A stretch of DNA of 64,000 nt from Aralia elata (taxonomy: Eukaryota > Streptophyta > Magnoliopsida > Apiales > Araliaceae), in assembly GCA_034770075.1 (NCBI GenBank), contig CM068377.1:77860406-77924405 (forward strand), in the 5' to 3' direction. Made by a program: the position numbers and the translations under genes. The notes below the pieces were generated by a model. It was given only the letters and a program-made list of their open reading frames with translations. It had not been told where the DNA came from and did no database searches. The first letter of the stretch is position 1. Every line of letters starts with the position of its first letter. Below, piece by piece: positions 47,956-59,269 of this stretch.

Positions 47956-49620
47956 ATCTCCCACTTGCACTAAAGCCAATCGTCATGGTATCTAATACCA
48001 TTCTTCTCTAAGTGACGATCATCCTGCTGTTTGGATAAAGCTTCAGTAAATGGATATGCAATGTTGTTCTTGAGAGTCCACTATCTCTATAGTTACTTCT
48101 CCTCTTTCAATGATTCCACTAATCAAATGAAAGTGCCGCAATACATGTTTGAATCCAAGATGAGACTTAGGAACTATTTCTAGTTCTGTAATGAACTTTT
48201 TATCCAAACAATCAACTTGCAGCTTCATTTACAGCTATATACTTTGTCTTTGTCACTAAACCAACAACTCTTTGCTGTTTGGAACCTTTCCAATTCACTG
48301 CACCACCTTTCAAGGTAACGATTTACCTTAAAGTGGATTTGTTATCGTCTTGGTCAGTCTGAAAAAACTTGAGTCTGTTTAGCCCTCTAGTTTTAATTCG
48401 GACCTACCATGAATCATGATCACATCTTCAGTACCAGTTAAGTACTTAAAGGTGTTTATCACTGTCTTACAGTGATCTTCTCCAGAATATGACTGATCAA
48501 CATCAAGCCTTGTATATTCATTGCATACATGATAGTAACTCATGCGATCTCTCTTTCAATTGGGGACAATTTTAGAGAGATACACTCCATGGCTCATCAT
48601 CATGAGACCTCTCTTGGAGTTTGCCATGCTAAACGCCTTTAACATCAAATGAATATACGTTCCTTGGGTCAAGCCAAACATCCTTTTAAATCTATCTATA
48701 TAGACTTATATCCCCAATTTATAGGATGGTCCTCCCAAGTCATTCATGGAGGAATGTTTAGACAATTTTTATCTTTACTGATTGTAGCATTGGTGTGTTA
48801 TTCCTTGTCAGTAGTATATCAACATATAATACCAAGAATGTCACAGCGCTCCCACTGACCCTTTTGTATACACTAGGTTCATTCCCGTTTTTGATAAAAT
48901 CAAACTCTTTTGATTGTCTCATCAAAATGAATGTTCCATCTTTGAGAAGCTTGCTTCAATCCATCAATGGATCATTGTAGCTTAAAACACGATTTGCTTC
49001 AACCTTTGAAACAAATTCCTCTGGTTGTATCATACATACATTCTCCTCAAGTTTTCATTGAGGAAGGACGTCTCCACATCCATTTTGCCAGATTTCGTAA
49101 TAAGCTGCAATCGCAAGTAAAATCCAAATGGACTTGAGCATTACCCGGTAATAAGGTTTTATCACAGTCAACTCCTTGACTTGAAAAACCTTTTAAACAG
49201 GTCTGGTCTTATAGGTCTCCACCTTGCCATTTGCCCCAGTCTTTCTCTAAAAGACCCATATTCACACTCTAGGCACTAAGCCCTTATGTGGAGTAACCAG
49301 AGTCTATACTTGGTTCTCATACATGGAGTCCATTTCGGATTTCATGGCCATCTACCATTTCTCTGAGTATCTTATACTCATAGCCTTATCATATATAACT
49401 GGATCATCATCCTCTATGATGCGTACCTCATCATCATCCTCTATGATGAATCCATACCTCCCAGGTATCTTCGGTACTCTTCCAGATTTACGATTCGGTT
49501 GTGGTACAATAGGTCTATCTACAGGTTCCTCGGATCGACTTAAAATGCTTTGTGGTTCTTGAACTCTTTCAAGATCTATTACCCTCCCACTAGCTTCTTC
49601 AATGATAAACACCTTTATCT
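47956..49620 (-). pseudogene. B reverse transcriptase and RNase H, decayed
   Basis: From 3' to 5' on the plus strand: HFHLISGIIERGEVTIEIVD (48,043-48,228, RNase H end), the catalytic motif as YVDI (48,815-48,826) instead of YVDDI, YGLKQASQRWNIHFDE-like sequence at about 48,950, and at 49,352-49,612 the linker before RT (PNRKSGRVPKIPGRYGF, DDDPVIYDKA). Many stops and frameshifts lie between. It would not produce an active enzyme even if read through, because a catalytic Asp codon is missing. Confidence 0.85.
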
Positions 49621-49639
49621 AAGAAGGTAGCGTGTAGGA

Positions 49640-50200
49640 TTATAGTAATAATAATAATACCCTAAACTTCTTTAGGATATCCCATAAATTGCACTTGTCA
49701 GATTTTTGTCCCAAACTTATCTTTGAAACCTTTTCACATAAGCTGGACAACCCCTTATCTTAACATATTTAAGACTAGGAATCCTCCCTATCCATAACCA
49801 TTATGGAGTTTTGGGGCCGGATTTTTGAGGTTACCTTATCTTGTAGATATGCAGCCGTTTCTAGGGCATAACCCCAAATGGATACTAGAATGTCGGTAAA
49901 AATCATTATGGACTGCACCATGTCCAACAAGGTACAATTTCTCCTTTTAGATACACCAATCAATTATTGCGTATCAGGAAGTGTCCATTATGAGAAAATA
50001 CCATTTTGAGATGATCTAGAAACTTATTGTACAAGTATTCTTTCCTCGATCTGATCAAAGAATCTTAATACTCTGTCAATATGTTTCACTTCTGAATTCT
50101 TTGAACATTTCAAATGATTCAGACATGTATTTCATCAAATACACATATTCAACTCTTTGAATGACCATCTCCTTTTCTTTTATTAGTTTGTTCAATTTGC
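49640..50200 (-). pseudogene. B integrase, decayed
   Basis: The open piece at 49,775-49,963 reads VSKRRNCTLLDMVQSIMIFT and WGYALETAAYL, the region just after the integrase catalytic Glu in copia elements (usual form xSERRNRTLLDMVRSMMS). About 50,050 encodes SDRGK around the second catalytic Asp with a stop just before it. The core is shortened and frameshifted. Confidence 0.78.
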
Positions 50201-50209
50201 AAAATAATT

Positions 50210-50640
50210 TTCATGTAAGTCAAGTATACAAAGTCTGTCAAGTATACAAAGTCTATCAAGTAATCTTCCAGTTTCAAACAAAACATTATCATTATAAATA
50301 GAACAACAATTGTTCTTAAATATAATACCAGAACCTTCCTTGTCCAACAACGGAAGTAATAATGTTTCTAAAGAGAACTGGAACATAATAACAACTTATT
50401 AACTTAATAGACTTGCCTGTAGGCAATGCTAAACTATAAGTTCCTATGGTTAATGTAGCAACCTTTGCTCCATTACAACACATAAGATTACTACTTTGTT
50501 TAGCTTTCTACTTCTGCTTAGTCTCTGCATTGGATTGCATACGTGAGAACTAAAGCCGGTATCCAATACCCAAGTAGAACCTTGACTTATAGAAAAATTT
50601 ATTTCATTTCAATCATGAACAAACCTATATTTGTAATCAA
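50210..50640 (-). pseudogene. B protease and pre-integrase segment
   Basis: Around 50,545-50,575 the coding strand reads WVLDTGFSSHVCN, with the catalytic DTG intact. Downstream (50,192-50,480) VGNGAKV-like and GTYSL-like sequence and IIFKNNCCSIYNDNVLFETG lead into the integrase zinc region, which appears largely missing. Confidence 0.75.
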
Positions 50641-51472
50641 AGTTTCACTAAGCTTCTTCTGGTTAGCCTCTGTAAGATTCTCCTTACAGTTTCCTTTCTA
50701 GTATCCAGGCTTATTGCAGTGGAAGCAAACTCCTTTGCTATCTGCATCAGTGTTGTTCTTATTGTCCTTTGTTTTTGCCTTTCCATTTACCTTCTTTGAA
50801 TTGTTCTTCTTTTAAGAAGATCCTTTGGCCCTCTTCCGCTTCCTGGAAGAATCATCTACCAGTAAGACTTGGTTTTTCTTGGTTGGAAAGTGACTCTTTA
50901 CAGTTTTCAACATGTTTAAGCAACTCAGGCAGGCTGACATATAGCTTGTTCATGTGGAAATTCACAACAATTTGTGAGAAAGAGTCCGGAAGTGATTGCA
51001 AGATCAAATCTTGGATCAACTCTCCATCTATTAAAACCCAGTTGTCCCAATTGTTCAATCATATTGATCATTTTAGGACATATGTCTGTACTGTAGTGCC
51101 ATTGGTAATTCTAGATCGGAAGAGCTCCCTAGATATCTGATATCTAATAGTCCTACTTTCCTCACCCTTCAACTCCTTGAAGGTGCAGGAGTATAGTAGG
51201 AGCATCCATAGTTTCATGCTGACGCTGAAGCTCGTTACTCATGGATGCGAGCATGATGCATTGAGCCAACTGTGCATCATCTTGCCACTTTCTAAAAGTA
51301 GCAATCTCTTCCTCTGAGGCATTATCTGCAACCATTGCAGGGATAGGCATATTAAGGACATAAGATAGCTTTTCAGCCTTGAGAACTATTCTCAAATTCT
51401 TTAACCAGTCCTTTTAATTTGGTCCGGTTAATTAGCATCTAATATGTTCCGCAGTGATAGTGAATTAGACAT
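50641..51472 (-). pseudogene. B gag
   Basis: ATG at 51,472 starts MSNSLSLRNILDAN, as in copia gags of this type. Open pieces at 51,162-51,395 (LRIVLKAEKLSYVLN in the wider frame) and 50,852-51,058 (LILQSLPDSFSQIVVNFHMN) belong to the UBN2 domain. A zinc knuckle at about 50,690-50,735 reads CFHCNKPGY..GNC with its His changed to Tyr. Broken by stops. Confidence 0.8.
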
Positions 51473-53471
51473 CGTAAAATTCTGTAAATGAATTTGTAAT
51501 TTAACAACATTTTAGCATACATTCATTTTAATTAATTACCAAAATAAATTAGGTCTTTATTTTAAATTGGTATCTCCCACTATTTTCATCAAACTATATT
51601 ACCCTCAATATACAGTTCGACAAATCTAATTAAACATTTGCTAGTGAGAATAAGGATCCCATTTCAAATGTATATAGCCTTGTGTGACACAACAAACGAT
51701 ATATAAATAAATAGGTAGACAACTATTGTCAATTACATCACTATGTAACTCCTTTCAATTTGCCTCTTAGATTATTTTGATCAAGTGTGACACATCCGAA
51801 TCAAAATTATCCAAGTTAAGTCCAACCTAGCACTTTCATATATTCGAAAGAAAAACACTGTCCTTGTGTGACACAACAAAACAGCATCGTTCAGTCTATG
51901 TATAAGCATCAAATGTGATAAAGCAACATCTTAAATATTTAATACTTGCCTTGTGTGACACAACAAACTTATATTAAATATTTAATACTCTATCGCTTTA
52001 CCATGCTAGAAGGCGACGTTCGATATTCCAAATATCTTTGAACGCTTAGGACTTAATATAATTTCTTTGAGGGGTTTGTTATTATTTATCTCATCTTGTT
52101 TAGCGCGCATGCACATATATATATATAAAATACGCGTCATATTATTAAACATGTGAAGCATGTTGTATAATATATAATATATACATAGTAAGCATGCACA
52201 TATAGAATACTATATTCTACCCGGATTGATTATGGACTTTTATTCTAGTTTGGTTCACTAGAGCCACCAAGTAAACCAAAAGGTCAAACCTAGGGTGCAA
52301 GAATTAAATTTAAATATAACTATTACATTTAAACCCGAGCTCCATTACAAACGGGTCTTCAAGCGCTCCTTGCTCCTTTGTCTTCAATTCTTCAAAATTA
52401 ATTCTAACTAGTCCTATTACAAAAACTATTTACAATAAATAGAAACCTTGATCAGCAGTCAAGGGGAAGTACATAGGAGGGAGATAGAATTTACATTAAG
52501 AAAAAATTAGAGAAGACGAGGTACACAAACCCCATTTATAAAAACCCATACATTCAAGTATCCACTAAAATAAATCCAATCACACATTGGTCAATAGTCC
52601 ATAATCAATCCCTATTTATTATCATACATATCTCTATATGTATCAATAAATAACATTCATCCCATGAATAATAAAATCATTTCATATATGCATTGATATC
52701 ATTTAATGGGCAATATTAGTTAGTATAAAATTCAATTTCAACTCCAATTAGTTATCATGGAATCCAATTCCAACTCTAATTAGTTACGATGAAATCCAAT
52801 TTCAATTAAAATAAACTTCTTTATTTTAATCATATTCCAAATCAAAATAAACTCTTTTATTTTAATTTATCTAATTATTTTTTTTGAATAAAAATAAACT
52901 CCTTTATTTTTAATCAAATTCCAAATCAAAATAAACTCCTTTATTTTAATTAATATGGAAACTAATTTCAAGTTAAAAATAAACATCTTTATTTTTAACT
53001 TAAAATTGTTGGAAAATAAAATATGTTGAATCCTATTCCTTATCAAAATAAACATCTTTATTTTTTAAGGAAACATGGAATCCTATTCCATATGTGAATA
53101 AACTCCTTTATTCTAGGAAACATGGAATCCTATTCCATATGTGAATAAACTCCTTTATTCTAGGAAACATGGAATCCTATTCCATATGTGAATAAACTCC
53201 TTTATTCTAGGAAACATGAAATCCTATTCCATATATGAATAAACTCTTTTATTCTAGTTAACGTAGAATCCAATTCCAAGTTCAAATAAAACTTTTAATT
53301 TTAATCATATTCCAATTAAAATAAACCTTTTATCTTAATTGAAAATAAATAAAATCAAAATAAAAATAAAATAAAATAATTTTACACAAACAATTATGCC
53401 CAATTAAATTGTTCTAAACACATATCAATGTATATACAGAATCAAAATAATTAATAATTCGCATAAAGTTT
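51473..53471 (-). other. B 5' leader with repeated palindromic boxes
   Basis: A long 2-kb leader between primer site and gag with no ORF. It contains three copies of CCTTGTGTGACACAACAAA (51,678, 51,862, 51,949), a fourth relaxed copy (AAGTGTGACACAT near 51,786), many AATAAACTCCTTTATTTTAA blocks and a 47-bp tandem array. Such a leader would hold packaging and dimerisation signals. Confidence 0.7.
53071..53259. repeat. 47-bp tandem repeat in the B leader, four copies
   Basis: AAACATGGAATCCTATTCCA occurs at 53,071, 53,118 and 53,165, with a variant at 53,212; the units also share ATATGTGAATAAACTCCTTT. GGAATCCTATTCC within it is a near palindrome. Absent from the matching part of A. Confidence 0.93.
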
Positions 53472-53484
53472 GGCTTTGATACCA
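53472..53484 (-). other. B primer-binding site, tRNA-iMet-like
   Basis: GGCTTTGATACCA (coding TGGTATCAAAGCC) one base from the 5' LTR, one mismatch from the usual initiator-Met site. Confidence 0.85.
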
Positions 53485-53485
53485 C

Positions 53486-55284
53486 TGTTAGGTTTGTATA
53501 ACGCGAACATGCAATCAAATTACATTAATAAAGCGGAAGCGCGATAAAATCAGATTTTAAAATTTTATACAAACCATCACCATGATCTTTCTTTATGCAC
53601 AATTATTAATTAAACGAAAGAGATGGAGAATAAGAATTATACCCTTGTAGAATTCTAGCTTCCTCAGGTACAAGTTCACCTCCAATTCCTTCGCGTTCTC
53701 CTTGAATTCCACCGATTAAATTCCTTCCTTTGATCAACGTTAGCCACCCAAGTGTTTGGCCTCTAGAGGTGATCCACCAAGGAATAATACTTGTTCAAGA
53801 AGATGGGTGTTGGCAAAACCCTAGTTTCTATCTCTATAGAAATTGTAAGTACTCTCTACAATTCTTATGTAAGAGTGTGTAACCCAAATCTATGATAAGA
53901 CTTCTCTTATTTATAGATGTAGGAAAACCCTTCCCTAAAATATTTAGGATTAGGGTTTCTATTCTAATTAAACTCCTTTAATTAAATTAAACTCCTAATC
54001 CAATTAGGAATTCATGTGAGAGTACTTCTATTAATTAATTCCCAATCCCTATTAGGAATTAAATAATAGTAATAGTAATAATACTAATAAGACTCCTCTT
54101 ATTAATTTATATTTAATATTTTTAAAATATTAAATAATAAATATTAAGCTATTTAATTTATTCTATCTCCATAGACTAAATTAAATACACTTAACTTATT
54201 ATTACAATTATGCCATTTACTTCTTAAATAAATATTTTCCTTTTGTGGTGTGACCCTTTAGGTTCTCCATATTAAACCAGTTGTGAATAAATCAATTAGA
54301 ACAATTCTAATCTTATTTAAATAAATAAATTAAACTATTTAATTCATTTAAATAAATAATATTTATTCTACAATAAGGGTAAGCCCCCTTAGCGATCAAC
54401 GACTTTCCAGATAATATAGATTTCAACATTAATCATAAAAGAACCTTTCAGTGCATAGTTACCGTACAATTCAATCCTTCTACCATACAATGTCCCAATT
54501 AAATATAAGACATGGAATTACTGTCAAGTCTTATTTTATTTAATTATATGTATTTCGATTCTCAAATGCACAACTCTGATTAATGCAAATTAGAAACTCC
54601 TTTCTAATTTCATTCTGCTTTGGCCAAAGACTTCTGAGTCGTCATTTATCGAATCACATAGGACATTCTCTCCTTTTACTAGAAGTGGTAGATTCTTTAT
54701 TGATCATTCACCTATCTCCATGTATAACTTATTATACCCAATCATACCCTTTGATATACCCTAAAGGTCTTAAGGGACATGTCAAAGTATAACTCATCAT
54801 ACACAAGATACTATGATGATCTCAAGTCCAAGGATCACTTGTACTACTATCACTAGAGGAATTCCTATTGACAGGCGAGTAAAACTCCATTAGGTATTCC
54901 TTAGCGAGCCACGTTCAGTGAACTTATTCTCTAATAAGCACCTACATACTTGCTTTAGTGTCTCCACACAAATGATTATGAGATCAATCATTCTCTTCAT
55001 AAGAGCAAGCAACGTATGTACTAATCTATCCGGATTCACTAATCCCCTTTTTAGTAATCCATCGATTAGGAACAATTTAAGTTTGTGAGCTATCTAGAAT
55101 TTAGATCTCATTATCATGATCACCATCATGATTCTAAAAGCATTGCTCAAAACTATGGGTTTATCACATTTAATATAACAGCACTATGTAGATAATGTAA
55201 AATGCCTTTTAACAACCGAATAAGATTACAAAGTATATGCTACATCATATCAAATATGATTGGCTTGTGTGCATACTACTTTCA
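53486..55284 (-). repeat. B 5' LTR (1,799 bp)
   Basis: Same ends as the 3' copy. A TATA-like box lies at 53,908-53,916, leaving about 390 bp of transcribed R-U5 before the primer site. Confidence 0.96.
53908..53916 (-). promoter_or_regulatory. TATA box of B 5' LTR
   Basis: TATTTATAG, coding strand CTATAAATA. Conserved in both B LTRs (46,579-46,587) and both A LTRs (40,892-40,900; 63,960-63,968). Position within the LTR fits a U3 promoter. Confidence 0.6.
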
Positions 55285-56479
55285 AGAACGTTATCCGTGT
55301 TTGGATACCCTCACTTGGATGTATAGATTCATATCTTGTGGATATCTCTTTCATATCAATAGTTCCTATCTATTTGACATTCACAGTATCAATGATAAGA
55401 TTGTCCCTAGAACTGAGGGGCGCATTCCGGTAAAGATGGCACCTTACCGGCGCTCATTAAGTGTAACTCTAGAGCTTATAAAACTCTTAATATCGTTCAA
55501 ATACCCTCATTCAGATGTATAGTTCGTATATATACTGTATTTCCTTAGTACAACTATGCTAAAGAAAGTAAAGATTAGAGTATAACGCATTCTGTGAAAT
55601 AAAGGATCATAATATCTTAGATATCATTTGGTTCGGTTACATCATTCTCGATACTAAGTTATTACAACAAAAGCCTTTAAAAGACTTAGAGTATTCAAAC
55701 CAGTAATGAAACTAATTAACAGGTCCTTTCCCTTTATCGACCCCAGATGTGCCGGGATTATCATTTACAACTGCAAAAGAAGATATGCGCAAAAATGAGC
55801 TACAAATGCTCAGCAAGTTCATTTAAAAATATAAACACAATGTGTTTGATTTGAAAGATGCCAGATGATGTATAACTGATAACTGAGGGTTCTGTACTTG
55901 AACCATATATTTTAATTTGTTCTGTCAGTCTTCAATGACTTAGAACCTTATGAGTTCGGATATCTGGTAGGGGATCAGCCTAACCAATATCCTAGGAGTA
56001 TGAATATCATCCTACCATTTTGGTCAATTCATTTAATTGGCAATTTAAACATTATTTAAAGGTTTGTCGGACCACTTTCCATCCACGGTGTCCCTTATTA
56101 CTCAGTATAGATGTCGTACCAAAACAATTTGGTTTGACACAATAAATTTAAGCTCGAATAATCAATAAATGATTCATTTCTTAAGGTATGCTGAACAAAT
56201 AGCAATAACTTCATAATAATTGATAGCAAGACACAAAAGAATTGCTTAAAGGTAACAAGGTTCGGAGACTTGCCTGTGCGTAGCACGTTAAGTTTACGCT
56301 GTTTATCAACGGTGGGTAGTCTATTTATGTATATTCATATCAATAATAAACAGTAGAATCTATAATAATACTTATCTAATTAAACTAGACAAGTTACACG
56401 AAGGTTCGACGTCGATTCGGTGTCTCGGTCGTGTCATTAGACAGCTAAACACATAGGTTATTCGATAAAACTTCATTTA

Positions 56480-57180
56480 GAAGCTTAAATATTAGCTTAG
56501 ATAATTTAATTATCATTTATAATATTTTTATAAGCTTAATATTATTTTTAAATAATTTTTGTAAGCTTAGAAATATTTTTAAATAATTTTATAAGCTTGA
56601 GAATATTTTTAAATGATTTAGTTATCATTTGGAATCTTCTTCAAACATTTACTATGTTATTTAAATAATTTATTTATCATTTAGAAAAATTTTTATAAGC
56701 TTGGAAATATTTTTAAATAATTTTACAAGCTTAGAAATATTTTTTAAATGATTTAATTATCATTTAGAATATTTTTAAAACATTAATATATTATTTAAAT
56801 AATTTATTTGTCACTTAGAATATTTTTAGATACCTAAAATATTATTTAAATAATTTATTTATCATTTATAATATTTTTAGAAAGATAGAATATCATTTAA
56901 ATGATTTATTTTATCATTAATAATATTTTTAGAATTTATTTTATCATTTAAATGATATAATTATTATTTATAATAATTTTTAAAACTTACTTTAATATTT
57001 AAATGATTAAATTATCATTTATAATATTATTAAATATTTAGTACTTTAATTTAAATAATTTATTTATTATTTAAAATAATTTTGGAAAGTTGGTAATATT
57101 TTTAAATGATTTAATTATCATTTAAACTAATTTAAATACATTAATCTTATTTTTAAATCATTTATTTAATATATTTATTA
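56480..57180. repeat. Degenerate AT-rich repeat array inside S2
   Basis: Variants of AATATTTTTAAATAATTT and TTATCATTTAGAATATTTTT, with or without TAAGCTT, alternate about every 35-65 bp. Too diverged for a firm period. Confidence 0.7.
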
Positions 57181-57459
57181 TTTAATTGAATATTTAATTA
57201 AATTAAATAATATAAAAAATATTATCAGAATATTAAAAATTTTTAATTATAATAAAAAATGAATTTTTTAATATTTAATATTAATTATTATGAATTATTA
57301 ATATTTATTTATTATTTTATATAATTTATTTAATTATTTTTATTAAATTTTATTTAAAACCGTCGCAAAAGGCTTTAGCGACAGTCTTCATAGGGTTTCT
57401 AGGTTTCTGGGTTTAAGTATGAATTTTGTCGCTAAAGGTGTTTTTCATGAAGAACAGCT

Positions 57460-58130
57460 GGTCATAGTCCAATTGAGACTTTTGACCTCAAATTAATTCC
57501 AGTTGGTTAATGTTTTGGGTTGGATCTTTGTTGCTTGTTGTAGCCTACATGGCAGAGTATAACTACATGTATTAACTTAGCTTGTACAACATCATATGAT
57601 GGTTGATAAATCATGGTCAAACTAGCTTGTTCATGCTGTTCATGAGGTTTCTGAGTGGCCCAGAAACATGTTGGTCATGGTCGGTTAACCATTTTTGACC
57701 GTTAATAACTTGCATGGTTGTTCTTGTTTATGTGATTTAATGATTCAAGGTTGTAGTCTACATGGCATAGAACATGTTCAATCCAAGAAATGACATTTAC
57801 AAACATCATATAAGCAAGATTAAAGGTGGTCAAATCTTGTCAGACGGCTGTCAGTTATACTTAGAATTTTCTAGGTTGCCCAGAATCAGCCATCCGTGAG
57901 CGGTCAACGGGTTTTGACCATTAATAATTTCCATCCTAGACTTTTTGTTACTATTCTACCAATTGGATATTATATTTAACATGGCATACTACATATACAA
58001 ACTTTAAAACAGATCAAACGACCAATTTAAGCCGATCAAAAGCTCTGACAAAAAGCCTTGTCAGACTTTTCTTGACTACCCAGAACAGTTTGGGTTTTTC
58101 ACCAAATTCGACCCTTTAAATGTTATGGAT
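57460..58130. repeat. Diverged ~215-bp tandem units inside S2
   Basis: Shared landmarks recur in the same order: ACATGGCA at about 57,549, 57,761 and 57,979; CCCAGAA at 57,659, 57,879 and 58,079; TTTTGACC followed by GTTAATAA or ATTAATAA. Three units, about 60-70% alike by eye. Confidence 0.65.
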
Positions 58131-59269
58131 ACTTGTTTAACCAACCCAGATCACTAAATAACATGTTATTACATATCTTTAAACATTTAAACATAACATC
58201 TAACAAAGTTTTAAAGATCTAATGTAAAATTAGGGTTTTTGCACCTTTTTGACAAATTTTTGATTTCTTCTTTCTGATTCTGATCTTGCTACTATAAAGG
58301 CTTGTTTTGGCTTGATAAATAAGTGTTTAAGCTTCAAAAATTTTGTGCCCTAATGATCAGAATGATGTTCTATTTATAAGAACTTCAAATTAGGGTTTCT
58401 TAAGCCCTTTTTCCCATTTTGCCCTTCTAAAATATCCTAGCCTTGTTACTTGTGCTACTCCTATCTGATCTAAATGTCCTACTTGTGCTGGAGATATGAA
58501 AATATCTGATTTGTGTTCTTATCCTATTTTGATTGGTTTAAATTTTGATTTTTGATTTATTTACTTACTAATTAAACCTAGATTTTTGTTAATCATGATT
58601 AGGGTGTTTAATCATGTTTAGTAATACTTTAATTAAGATAATATATCATAATTAAAGTTTATCATTTCATAATTTAGTGTTATTGAATCAAATTAGGGTT
58701 TTAGGGTTTCAAATTAGGGTTTAGGATTTTTAATTTTATAATTAGGGTTTTAATCTTCAATTAGGGTTTTAATATAAGTTCAATGATTCATAATTAATAT
58801 TATGATTTATTATTTAGATCTTAATTATATCAATTAAGATTCTTGTACAGTAATTAGGGTTTTAATTGACCAATTCGGATAAATTTTACCAATTAGGATT
58901 TTTTAATTAGGGTTTCTAATTCAGTTTAAGATTCTAAACCCTAATTAACTTATTTTAGATTTTTCATCAGTTAATATAATATTATATTAACTCCGAAGCA
59001 CAACAAAGCACTTTGCCATTTCCAAGCACGACACAGCAGCTTACAAAAATAATTTGCCGAGACGCTTCTCGGTGAATTCGCCGGAAGCACGACAAATCAT
59101 TTTGTCCGTATAAGCACGACACAACTGCTTGTTGAAATTTTTTTTATTTGACCTAATTCTTAAATAAAATACACCATCACATAATACCAAGTCAGATCAT
59201 GAAAATTCATTAATTAAACACCTAATTTACATATATAAATCTTATTAGGGTTCGAAATATTACATCACA

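Larger units (their letters stand above)
46157..55284 (-). mobile_element. B: young, non-autonomous Ty1/copia retrotransposon (9.1 kb)
   Basis: LTRs 46,157-47,955 and 53,486-55,284, both exactly 1,799 bp and with only about four differences seen by eye. Perfect AGAAC target duplication (46,152-46,156; 55,285-55,289). Purine tract at 47,956, primer site at 53,472-53,484. The internal 5.5 kb has recognisable gag, protease, integrase, RT and RNase H pieces, all broken by stops and frameshifts. The contrast between nearly identical LTRs and dead genes implies that proteins were supplied by another element. Confidence 0.95.
46012..59264 (-). mobile_element. S2: chromovirus-type solo LTR (about 4,120 bp), split by B
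   Basis: Left end TGTGACGCCCCCAAATCTCT at 46,012; right end GGGTTCGAAATATTACA at 59,264. A TCACA duplication lies at 46,007-46,011 and 59,265-59,269. The matching site in B, AATGTCACAGCGCT (48,837-48,850), is uninterrupted. B occupies 46,157-55,284 with its own AGAAC duplication, so the LTR itself is 46,012-46,156 plus 55,290-59,264. No internal domain, hence solo. Reads on the minus strand by similarity to T. Confidence 0.9.

Noticed and set aside
55202..55522. 106-codon ORF crossing the B/S2 boundary
   Set aside because: It starts in the B LTR and ends in S2 LTR sequence, so it is a chance frame created by the insertion.
58680..58950. Interstitial telomere array
   Set aside because: TTAGGG copies are spaced irregularly and separated by unrelated AT-rich sequence; there is no head-to-tail TTTAGGG run.
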